Positions 35,706 to 42,987 of a stretch of 64,000 nt of DNA are shown here, in pieces (within the stretch, counting starts at the first letter, position 1; each line of letters opens with the position of its first letter). A program made the position numbers and the translations under genes. The notes below the pieces were generated by a model. That model did no database searches, was not told the origin of the DNA, and worked only from the letters and a program-made list of their open reading frames with translations. Origin of the DNA: an uncultured Hyphomonas sp. (GTDB taxonomy: Bacteria > Pseudomonadota > Alphaproteobacteria > Caulobacterales > Hyphomonadaceae); NCBI RefSeq assembly GCF_963678195.1, contig NZ_OY782759.1:1984001-2048000 (forward strand), written 5' to 3'.

Positions 35706-36586
35706 TGCTGGCGCCGGAATGCGTTGCGCCCACAGGGTGCGTGTTGGGCAATGGCCCGGTCTGGAGCGAGACTGAAGGGTTTCTCTGGTGGGTCGATGTG
35801 AAGCGCGCAAAGCTGCATCGCTACAATCCACGAACGGGAAACACACGCCGTTACGACTTGCCAATCCGTGCTAGTGCAATCGCGCTGTATGAGGGCAGTT
35901 TTCTGATGGTGGGTGACCGGGAAATCGGCGTCTATGATCCGTCAACGGAAGTATATGACACTTTGCTGGGTGTTGAGACAGAGCCGGAAGGCAATCGGAC
36001 CAATGATGGCGGCGTGGCCCCGGACGGTTCTTTCTGGTTCGGGACGATGGACGACCAGGAGCGAGACGCCAGCGGTAATTATTACCGGTTCGGTCCCGAC
36101 AAGGCGCTGAGCCAGCTGCGCCTTCCGTCTGTCCTGTCGACCAACACAATGCAGTTTTCGCCGGACGGCAAGACATTCTACACCTGCGACAGCGCTGAAC
36201 AGGAAATTCTCGCCTTCGACTTCGAACAGGCGACCGGCGCGCTCACCGGACGGCGCATCTTCGCTTCCACCTATGAGTTTGGCGGCTTCCCGTACGGGTC
36301 GGCTGTTGATTCGGAAGGTTGCCTCTGGACGAGCCTGTGGGGGGCATCGCGAATCGTGCGGTATACGCCAGACGGGAAGGTGGACCGGGTGATCATCCTC
36401 GCTGCCCCGAGGCCGACCGGAATCGCCTTTGGCGGACCGGACTACAGAACCATGTTCATCACGACTGCGCGTGCCGGCATGTCATTCCCGCAGCTCGACG
36501 CGCGACCCTTGTCCGGCAGCCTGTTTGCCGTTCAGGTCGACATTCCCGGCCTTCCTGCCAGACAGTTCGGGCGCGCGAATGGATGA
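35702..36586 (+). CDS. SMP-30/gluconolactonase-like lactonase with a changed metal ligand
   Basis: This 294-residue six-bladed beta-propeller belongs to the SMP-30/LRE family of sugar lactonases. NRTNDGGVAPDGSFWFGTMD, the Asn of STNTMQFSPDG and the Asp of GSAVDSEGCLW match family metal-site regions. The first metal ligand, normally Glu in a GEGPVW-like motif, is Asn here (LGNGPVW, near residue 17). Translational coupling to dgoK suggests it opens galactonolactone or a similar sugar lactone. Two consecutive ATGs (35702, 35705) can serve as start. Confidence 0.82.
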   Translation: MMLAPECVAPTGCVLGNGPVWSETEGFLWWVDVKRAKLHRYNPRTGNTRRYDLPIRASAIALYEGSFLMVGDREIGVYDPSTEVYDTLLGVETEPEGNRTNDGGVAPDGSFWFGTMDDQERDASGNYYRFGPDKALSQLRLPSVLSTNTMQFSPDGKTFYTCDSAEQEILAFDFEQATGALTGRRIFASTYEFGGFPYGSAVDSEGCLWTSLWGASRIVRYTPDGKVDRVIILAAPRPTGIAFGGPDYRTMFITTARAGMSFPQLDARPLSGSLFAVQVDIPGLPARQFGRANG

Positions 36587-36596
36587 CGGAGAGGCA

Positions 36597-36631
36597 GAGG
36601 CGGCCTCTTGCAAGTGCGCGCAACCCGCCTC
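36597..36631 (+). terminator. Hairpin after the lactonase gene
   Basis: GAGGCGG (36597-36603) pairs with CCGCCTC (36625-36631), with an inner TTGC/GCAA stem. There is no T tract, so it may be a Rho-assisted or processing structure separating the dgoK-lactonase unit from secE. Confidence 0.4.
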
Positions 36632-36720
36632 AAATGCCTTCACATTGAAATTGGTGTAGTTTAACCGTGGACGTAGCGGCTCAAAACCGCTAACCCCCCG
36701 CTTTTCAAGAGAGTGTCGGA

Positions 36721-36930
36721 ATGGCCGATAAGGTGAAGAAGAAACGGGTCGGGCCCATCACGTTCCTGCGCCAGGTGCGCGCGGAAGGGAACAAGGTGAC
36801 CTGGACGTCGCGTCAGGAAACGGTTCAGGCAACGATTTTCGTTGTCATAATGTCGGTCCTTATCGCGCTCTTCCTGTTTGCCGCCGATTTCTTGATCAAC
36901 TTGTTTGTAAAAGCGATCACCGGCCTTTGA
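36721..36930 (+). CDS. secE: preprotein translocase subunit SecE
   Basis: This 69-residue single-spanning SecE clamps the SecY channel. The amphipathic segment TFLRQVRAEGNKVTWTSRQET is the family signature and the membrane helix is at about 40-62. The short single-helix form is normal for alphaproteobacteria. It precedes nusG, as in most bacteria. Confidence 0.95.
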   Translation: MADKVKKKRVGPITFLRQVRAEGNKVTWTSRQETVQATIFVVIMSVLIALFLFAADFLINLFVKAITGL

Positions 36931-36969
36931 GGTTTGTGACCGTCCGGTTTCAAGGAGCGCGCTGGCCCC

Positions 36970-37512
36970 ATGGCTGAAGCGAAATGGTACATTGTCCATG
37001 CCTATTCCAACTTCGAAAAGAAGGTGGCGGCTACGATTCTCGAACAGGCCCAACGCAAAGGCCTGTCTGACCTGATCGAAGATATTCAGGTTCCCACCGA
37101 AGAGGTGGTCGAAGTTGCCCGCGGCAAAAAGAAGACCGTCGAGCGCCGTCACTTCCCGGGCTATGTCCTGCTGAAGACGGTGATGACCGATGATGTGTAT
37201 CACCTTGTGAAGGATACGCCGAAAGTCTCCGGCTTCCTCGGCGCGGAAGGGGGCAAGAAGCCGCTCCCGGTCCGGCAGCGTGAAGTCGACCGTATTCTCG
37301 GCACAGCATCCGATTCGACCGCAGAGCGCCCGCGTCCCAAGATTTCGTTTGAAGTCGGCGAACAGGTGCAGGTCAATGACGGCCCGTTCCAGGGCTTCGA
37401 AGGTGCCGTGGAAGAGATCGACGAAGAAAATGGCCGCCTGAAAGTGACCGTTTCGATCTTTGGCCGTGGAACGCCGGTCGATCTGGAATTCGAACAGGTC
37501 ACCAAGGTCTGA
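36970..37512 (+). CDS. nusG: transcription termination/antitermination factor NusG
   Basis: NusG binds RNA polymerase through its NGN domain (KWYIVHAYSNFEKKVAATI, then FPGYVLLKTVMTDDVYHLVKDTPKVSGFLG) and contacts Rho or ribosomal S10 through the C-terminal KOW domain (FEVGEQVQVNDGPFQGFEGAVEEID). The 180-residue length is standard. In place of the usual rplK downstream, a tRNA-His and an OmpA gene follow, so the ribosomal protein operon lies elsewhere. Confidence 0.96.
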   Translation: MAEAKWYIVHAYSNFEKKVAATILEQAQRKGLSDLIEDIQVPTEEVVEVARGKKKTVERRHFPGYVLLKTVMTDDVYHLVKDTPKVSGFLGAEGGKKPLPVRQREVDRILGTASDSTAERPRPKISFEVGEQVQVNDGPFQGFEGAVEEIDEENGRLKVTVSIFGRGTPVDLEFEQVTKV

Positions 37513-37594
37513 CAGGTTTGAGGTGATTCAGGTGGGATCCTCTGCCGGTCCCGCTTGAAACCTCGTAACATGGGTTGTATTTGCCAACCCCAGT

Positions 37595-37671
37595 GCCGCC
37601 TTAGCTCAGTCGGTTAGAGCGCTAGATTGTGGATCTAGAGGTCCCCCGTTCGAACCGGGGAGGCGGTACCA
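37595..37671 (+). tRNA. tRNA-His (GTG anticodon)
   Basis: A complete cloverleaf is visible. The acceptor stem is GCCGCCT with AGGCGGT, the D arm GCTC/GAGC, the anticodon stem CTAGA/TCTAG around the loop TTGTGGA with anticodon GTG at 37629-37631, the T arm CCCCG-TTCGAAC-CGGGG, discriminator A at 37668 and an encoded CCA at 37669-37671. The base before G1 is T, so no G-1 is encoded, and G1 faces T72. This is the unusual tRNA-His type described in Caulobacter and relatives. Confidence 0.97.
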
Positions 37672-37844
37672 TCCTTTCAATACAGTCTGCTGCGCTGACG
37701 CAGATTTTTCAGTGGAAATGGAACTCTTTTGTGTCTCGGGCGTAATTTGACGCGCTTGATACAATCTGTTGCAAAAGGGCCGCGGTAGGTAGAAAATCCC
37801 TGCCGTTCCCGGGGATTGACTCCCAAAAGGGGCTCGCAGCGAGA

Positions 37845-37860
37845 GTAAATTGAGTTTAAC
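37845..37860. promoter_or_regulatory. Possible CtrA box upstream of the OmpA gene
   Basis: GTAA-N7-TTAAC differs from the CtrA consensus TTAA-N7-TTAA(C) at one position and lies 81 bp before the OmpA start. This is a short motif with a high chance rate. Confidence 0.3.
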
Positions 37861-37940
37861 AGGAATCATCGGGTAGAGTGCCCGTATGAACCTGCGGCCG
37901 AGGACAATCCCGTCATTCGGCACACCAAAGGGGATTGAGT

Positions 37941-39122
37941 ATGAAGAAAACTCTTATGTGCGCGACAGCCGCGGCCGCATTTGCGACTGCTGGTCTTGCC
38001 GCTCACGCGGAAGACGGCTGGTACGCCCGTGGTGACGTCCAGTACGGTTTCGCGGGCAAGCTGGACCATGATCCTGTCACCCAATACGTTGCCGGTACGC
38101 TTGAAAGCAGCTCTGATTCTGATGAGATGCTCGGCGGACAGCTGGGTCTTGGCTACGATTTTGATAACGGTTTCCGCCTTGAAGGCGTCGGCGGCTATCG
38201 CGGTGGTGAACTGGATGTTCCGTCCAGCTTCTCTCCGGGCCTGACAGGCGTCGCATCCGACCCGCATGGAAATCTGCAGATCGCAGACTTCATGCTGAAC
38301 GGCATTTACGATTTCAACCGCGCCGGAAAAGTCCAGCCGTATATCGGCCTGGGTGTGGGTGGCGCGCGTTTGAAAGCCAAAGCCAGCAACCTGAACATTG
38401 GCTCGCCCGGGAACTGGGCTGCCGTCAACGGTTTCAGCGATACCGACACGACTCTGGCGTATCAGGGCCTGCTGGGCCTTGGCTACAAAGTGTCTGATCG
38501 TCTGACGCTGGACCTTGGCTACAAGTATTTCGTTGCTGACGACCTCGAACTGGCTGGTAACCCGGCTGGTGGCACGGACTATGACGGCACCTATTCGGAT
38601 CATGTGGCGACCGTTGGTCTCCGCTGGGCATTCGGCGCAGCTCCGCCTCCGCCGCCCCCACCGCCTCCGCCGCCTCCGCCGCCACCTCCGCCGCCGCCGC
38701 CGCCTCCGCCGCCGCCACCTCCGCCGCCGCCTCCGACCGAGGCTTCGACCGGTCCGGAAGTGGTCTGCTCGGACCTCGGCCAGAGCTTCGTGGTGTACTT
38801 CGAGTGGGATCGTGCTGATCTGACGAGCCAGGCTTCTGCCGTGATCGATCAGGCTGTTGCGAACATCCAGTCCGAAGCCAGCTGCGCAACCAGCTCGGTG
38901 AGCATCGCCGGTCACACCGATACGTCGGGTGCCAGCGCCTACAACCAGCGTCTGTCTCAGCGTCGTGCTGACGTCGTTGGCCAGGCTCTGATCGCTCGCG
39001 GCATCGACGCTTCGCTCATCACTGAGGAAGCCAAAGGTGAAACCGACCTGGCAAAAGCAACTCGCGACGGTGTTCGCGAGCCGCTGAACCGCCGTTCGGA
39101 AGTTGTGATCACCGTTCAGTAA
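37941..39122 (+). CDS. OmpA-family outer-membrane protein with polyproline linker
   Basis: The 393-residue precursor has a signal peptide (1-23, ending LAAHA before EDGWYARGD), an eight-strand-type beta-barrel to about residue 232 (GGQLGLGYDF, PYIGLGVGGARLK, LDLGYKYF, TVGLRWAFG), a run of 31 consecutive prolines (about 235-265), and a C-terminal OmpA peptidoglycan-binding domain (VVYFEWDRADL, IAGHTDTSGASAYNQRLSQRRADVV, NRRSEVVI). It anchors the outer membrane to peptidoglycan. ATG 37941 follows AAGGGGA at good spacing. A strong intrinsic terminator follows. No other gene shares its transcript. Confidence 0.92.
   Translation: MKKTLMCATAAAAFATAGLAAHAEDGWYARGDVQYGFAGKLDHDPVTQYVAGTLESSSDSDEMLGGQLGLGYDFDNGFRLEGVGGYRGGELDVPSSFSPGLTGVASDPHGNLQIADFMLNGIYDFNRAGKVQPYIGLGVGGARLKAKASNLNIGSPGNWAAVNGFSDTDTTLAYQGLLGLGYKVSDRLTLDLGYKYFVADDLELAGNPAGGTDYDGTYSDHVATVGLRWAFGAAPPPPPPPPPPPPPPPPPPPPPPPPPPPPPPPTEASTGPEVVCSDLGQSFVVYFEWDRADLTSQASAVIDQAVANIQSEASCATSSVSIAGHTDTSGASAYNQRLSQRRADVVGQALIARGIDASLITEEAKGETDLAKATRDGVREPLNRRSEVVITVQ
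38643..38735 (+). repeat. 31-proline codon tract
   Basis: Thirty-one consecutive CCN codons (mostly CCG and CCT, with some CCA and one CCC) encode the linker between barrel and OmpA domain. The imperfect trinucleotide repeats could allow slippage in steps of three bases without frameshift. Confidence 0.95.
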
Positions 39123-39145
39123 GGCGACACACACCTAATTGAGTT

Positions 39146-39174
39146 CGGCCCGGCCTTAGCGCCGGGCCGTTTTC
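39146..39174 (+). terminator. Intrinsic terminator after the OmpA gene
   Basis: CGGCCCGGC and GCCGGGCCG form a perfect 9-bp GC stem with a CTTAGC loop, followed by TTTTC. It lies 24 bp past the stop codon. Confidence 0.9.
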
Positions 39175-39230
39175 GTTTCGGCCACCAGCCCGGGTCTTGC
39201 CGGATTTCGTTTCCTGTGAAACCAAGAGCC

Positions 39231-40490
39231 ATGATTGATCTGAGCACTCTGAGTAAAGAAGACGAGGCGGCGCGCGAGCGCCTTGCAGCGCGCGCGTCTG
39301 ACATGATTTCGCAGACGAAGAATTGGGCGGCCATCAATACCGGGAGCTGGAATGTCGACGGCTTGCGGAAGCTTGCTCCGATCCTGGCTGACGCCTTTTC
39401 TGAACTGGACGCGGAGGTCCGCCTTGATCCCGGCGATCCGTTTGAATCCGTCAATGACTCGGGCGAGACGGAGACGACTGAAACCTCCTCCATCATCCGC
39501 GTGTCATCGCGGCCTGACGCGCCGGTCCAGGTCATCATGTCCGGTCACTATGATACCGTTTTTGCACCCGGAACGTTCGAGTCGATTCGCGATCTCGGAG
39601 ACGGCCGCCTGAACGGTCCTGGGCTGGCGGACATGAAAGGCGGCCTCTGTATCATGCGGGAAGCGCTGCTGGCTTTCGAGGCTGGCCCGCTGAAAGACCG
39701 GCTCGGATACCAGATCGTCATCAGCCCGGATGAAGAGATCGGAAACTTCGCAAGCGCCCGCGCCCTGACTGAAGCTGCCCGTTCCGGGGCGCATATCGGC
39801 ATGACCTATGAGCCCTGCATGGACACAGGCGCCATGTCTGGCGGCCGGAAAGGTTCGGCGGTTTTCGATATTGTCCTGCACGGACGCGCGGCGCATGCCG
39901 GGCGCGCCAAGGAGGAGGGGCGTAGTGCATTGGAAGCTGCCGCCGAACTCGTGGTCGGGCTTGAACAGCTGAATGGCCGCCGGGACGGGGTGACCGTCAA
40001 TGTCGGGTCGATCGATGGCGGAGGGCCGGTGAACATTGTCCCGGATCTCGCCATCGTCCGCTTCGGTGCCCGTGCCCCGGATGCCGATGCCGCGCAATGG
40101 GCGACCGATGAGGTGAAGCATCTGTTCGAACGTGCAACAGCACGCGACGGCATACACGGGCATCTTCATGGTGGCTTCTACAGACCGCCCAAACCAAGGA
40201 ACTCCGCCCAGCAGGCCTTGTTCGACGCGGTACAGGCAACGGGGAAGGCGATTGGTCTGGACCTTGTCTTCCAGGACACTGGCGGCGTGTGCGAAGGCAA
40301 CAACATTTTTGCGGCAGGCGTTCCCAATGTCGACACGCTGGGCGTCATGGGCGGACGTATTCATTCTAATGAGGAATACGTACTCACCGACAGTTTTGCG
40401 GAGCGCGCCGCCTTGTCCGCCCTCATTCTGAACAGGCTTGCCGATGGGCGTCTCGATGGCGCCGGTATAAAAGCGCTAATGGATAGCTGA
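39231..40490 (+). CDS. M20-family hydrolase, proposed N-succinylglutamate desuccinylase
   Basis: This 419-residue zinc hydrolase of the M20 family shows all metal-site motifs: SGHYDTVFAP (His and catalytic Asp), NGPGLADMKGG (bridging Asp), SPDEEIGN (Glu-Glu), TYEPCMD (Glu) and GGRIHSNEEYV (His). It is the first gene of the arginine succinyltransferase operon, with two bases to astA. The operon lacks an M14-type AstE, and M20 enzymes such as DapE remove succinyl groups, so I infer that it cleaves N-succinylglutamate. A carboxypeptidase role is the alternative. ATG 39231 is preferred to GTG 39216. Confidence 0.82.
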   Translation: MIDLSTLSKEDEAARERLAARASDMISQTKNWAAINTGSWNVDGLRKLAPILADAFSELDAEVRLDPGDPFESVNDSGETETTETSSIIRVSSRPDAPVQVIMSGHYDTVFAPGTFESIRDLGDGRLNGPGLADMKGGLCIMREALLAFEAGPLKDRLGYQIVISPDEEIGNFASARALTEAARSGAHIGMTYEPCMDTGAMSGGRKGSAVFDIVLHGRAAHAGRAKEEGRSALEAAAELVVGLEQLNGRRDGVTVNVGSIDGGGPVNIVPDLAIVRFGARAPDADAAQWATDEVKHLFERATARDGIHGHLHGGFYRPPKPRNSAQQALFDAVQATGKAIGLDLVFQDTGGVCEGNNIFAAGVPNVDTLGVMGGRIHSNEEYVLTDSFAERAALSALILNRLADGRLDGAGIKALMDS

Positions 40491-40492
40491 TC

Positions 40493-41533
40493 ATGGCAGA
40501 CACCTATGTGATGCGGCCCTCGCGGCTGGATGACCTGCAATCCCTTATTGAGCTGGCTGAACTGTCAGGACCCGGATTTACCAGCCTGCCTGTGGATGTG
40601 CCCATTCTCCGCGAGCGGCTGCAGAAATCCGATGATGCGTTTCTTGGTCGTCTCCAGCGCATTGAATACGGCAAATACCTCCTGATGATGGAAAATGCCG
40701 AGACCGGCGAAGTGGTGGGGTGTTCTGCCGTGAAGGCCGGCACCGGAATTGACCAGCCATTCTTCAACTACCGGGTCATCACGCTGGCCCAGGCCAGTCA
40801 GGCTGCTGGAAACCTGCGGTTCGACATGGATGCCCTCGTGCTGACCAATGAATATGTTGGCTTTACCGAAGTCGGCACGCTGTTCCTGAAGCCGGAACAT
40901 CGCGGGGGCGGCGCCGGGCGCCTGGCTGCCCAATCCCGCTACCTGCTCATGGCAGCGGAACCTGAGCGTTTCGGCACCAAGGTGCTGGCCGAACTTCGAG
41001 GCGTGGTGGACAATGAAGGGCGTTCTTCGTTCTGGGAGTGTCTTGGACGACACTTTTTCAGAATGGACTTCACCGAGGCGGATCGCTTGTCCGCGACAAC
41101 GGATAACCAGTTCATTCTGGACCTGATGCCGAAATACCCGATCTATGTCGATTTGCTGCCGCCTGAAGCGCGCGAGGTTATCGGCCGGTGCCATTCCGAC
41201 GGCGTGGGCGCATACAAACTGCTGCAGTGGGAAGGCTTCGAATTCGACCGTACCGTGGATATTTTCGATGGCGGCCCGCTGGTGACCGTGCAGCGCCGCC
41301 ATATCCGCACCATTCAGGAAAGCCGCCGCGTCAGGTTCGAAGCCGGCGACGTGGATTCCGATCCGGCTGCGAAGCAGGGGCTCGCGTCCAGTGACATGAT
41401 GCCTGAATTCAGGGTCAGTCTTGCAAAGAGCATTTTGAAAGATCCGCAAACCGCGGTCGTCAGCCCGGACACTCTGGCGCTTCTGAAGCTGAAGCCCGGG
41501 TCCGAAGGACGAATCTGGCAACGGAGTAAATAG
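40493..41533 (+). CDS. astA: arginine N-succinyltransferase
   Basis: AstA starts the AST arginine catabolic pathway by transferring succinyl from succinyl-CoA to arginine. The 346-residue protein has the GNAT-like core with LFLKPEHRGGGAGRLAAQSRYLLMA, LAELRGVVDNEGRSSFWECLGRHFF and IYVDLLP typical of AstA. It is flanked at two-base intervals by the M20 hydrolase and astD, so all are in one operon. Confidence 0.93.
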   Translation: MADTYVMRPSRLDDLQSLIELAELSGPGFTSLPVDVPILRERLQKSDDAFLGRLQRIEYGKYLLMMENAETGEVVGCSAVKAGTGIDQPFFNYRVITLAQASQAAGNLRFDMDALVLTNEYVGFTEVGTLFLKPEHRGGGAGRLAAQSRYLLMAAEPERFGTKVLAELRGVVDNEGRSSFWECLGRHFFRMDFTEADRLSATTDNQFILDLMPKYPIYVDLLPPEAREVIGRCHSDGVGAYKLLQWEGFEFDRTVDIFDGGPLVTVQRRHIRTIQESRRVRFEAGDVDSDPAAKQGLASSDMMPEFRVSLAKSILKDPQTAVVSPDTLALLKLKPGSEGRIWQRSK

Positions 41534-41535
41534 GT

Positions 41536-42987
41536 ATGGATGGCGTCTATATAAACGGGCAATGGCGTACCGGCGCGGGTGCCCCCTTCCAGAATCATTG
41601 TCCTGCGACGGGGGACGTCGTCTGGGACGGGCGCGGCGCTGACGCGGCCGAAGTCAATGAAGCTGTCGCATCTGCCCGACAGGCTTTTCATTCTTGGGCC
41701 AATCTTCCCCAGAGCGACCGGACAGCAATTCTGGAGCGGTATGCGGACGAAATCGAAAAGCGTACAGACGCGATTGCTGAAACCGTCAGTCGCGACATGG
41801 GCAAGGTGCTTTGGGAGTCGAGATCCGAAGCCGCGACCATGAAGGCAAAAGTGGCTGTTTCCATAGCTGCGCAGGTGGAGCGCGCAGGTAGCAAGTTCAG
41901 CGAAGCCAACTTTGGTTCATCGCATCTGACGCATCGCCCGCACGGGGTGATGGCTGTGTTTGGGCCCTTTAATTTTCCGGGACATCTGCCGAACGGTCAC
42001 ATCGTTCCTGCGCTCCTTGCGGGTAATACGTGCGTATTCAAACCATCTGAACTGGCGCCCGGTGTGGCGTTTCACATGGCTGAGGCTTTTGCCGCAGCCG
42101 GACTTCCAGAAGGGTGTCTGAACATCGTGCATGGCGGGCGGGAGACCGGCGGCGCTCTGCTCAATGCAGACATCAATGGGCTGCTGTTCACGGGCTCTGC
42201 AGCCACGGGTGTACACTTTCACAAACACTTCGCAGGCCGGCCGGAAGTCATCCTGGCGCTGGAAATGGGCGGAAACAATCCGCTCATCATCTGGGACCCG
42301 GCAGATGTGGATGCAGCGGCCGATATCGCAGCCCAGTCTGCCTTCCTGACCAGCGGACAGCGGTGTTCCTGCGCCCGCCGGGTCATCCTTCCAAAAGGCG
42401 CCTGGGGCGACCAGGTTGCCGATGCAATCGTCGCGCGCGCCGAAGGGCTTGCGATTGGTGCCTGGGACGAAGAAGGCATGTTCATGGGGCCGCTCGTGTC
42501 TGAGAAGGCGGCCGTGAATGCGGTGGAGTTCCAGGAAATGCTGGTCGCACGCGGCGGATGCGCACTGAAGGCGCTGGAACGTCTGGAGCGGGGCGGAGGT
42601 TTTGTTTCTGCCGGCGTTGTGGATGTCACAGACGCAAACGACATTCCGGATGAAGAATTGTTCGGCCCGGTCATGCAGATCGTGCGTGTTGAGAATTTTG
42701 ATGAGGCTCTCGCCCGCGCAAATGCGACGCGATACGGCCTGTCCGGCGGTCTGGTGAGTGATGATGATGCGCTCTGGGTGCGTGCGCATCGCGAAATGCG
42801 TGCCGGCATCCTCAACCGGAATCGTCCGACAGCCGGCGCCAGCGGTGCGATGCCGTTTGGCGGCCCGGGGCTGTCAGGAAATTTCCGTCCGGGTGCATAC
42901 TATGCAGCCGATTATTGTGCCTGGCCTCAGGCGAGCCAGGTGTCAGATAAGGCCGCGCGCATGAGCGCCCAGGGTTTCCCGAAGTGA
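41536..42987 (+). CDS. astD: N-succinylglutamate 5-semialdehyde dehydrogenase
   Basis: AstD oxidises succinylglutamate semialdehyde to succinylglutamate with NAD+. In this 483-residue aldehyde dehydrogenase LALEMGGNNP carries the general-base Glu near 250, and SGQRCSCARRV holds the nucleophilic Cys near 278; FGPFNFPGHLPNGHIVPALLAGN and GFTGSAATG-like FTGSAATGVHFH form the NAD site. It ends with a GTGA overlap into astB. Confidence 0.93.
   Translation: MDGVYINGQWRTGAGAPFQNHCPATGDVVWDGRGADAAEVNEAVASARQAFHSWANLPQSDRTAILERYADEIEKRTDAIAETVSRDMGKVLWESRSEAATMKAKVAVSIAAQVERAGSKFSEANFGSSHLTHRPHGVMAVFGPFNFPGHLPNGHIVPALLAGNTCVFKPSELAPGVAFHMAEAFAAAGLPEGCLNIVHGGRETGGALLNADINGLLFTGSAATGVHFHKHFAGRPEVILALEMGGNNPLIIWDPADVDAAADIAAQSAFLTSGQRCSCARRVILPKGAWGDQVADAIVARAEGLAIGAWDEEGMFMGPLVSEKAAVNAVEFQEMLVARGGCALKALERLERGGGFVSAGVVDVTDANDIPDEELFGPVMQIVRVENFDEALARANATRYGLSGGLVSDDDALWVRAHREMRAGILNRNRPTAGASGAMPFGGPGLSGNFRPGAYYAADYCAWPQASQVSDKAARMSAQGFPK

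Noticed and set aside
36640-36720. Possible tRNA upstream of secE, where tRNA-Trp is often found
   Set aside because: The GC blocks do not form a cloverleaf and there is no T-loop; only a weak AGCGG/CCGCT hairpin is present.
37606-37923. 105-codon minus-strand frame ending over tRNA-His
   Set aside because: Its N-terminal part is intergenic and its C-terminal residues are a translation of the tRNA, a well-known source of false proteins.
37866-39134. 422-codon frame antisense to the OmpA gene
   Set aside because: Its long Arg/Trp run is the reverse of the proline codon tract.
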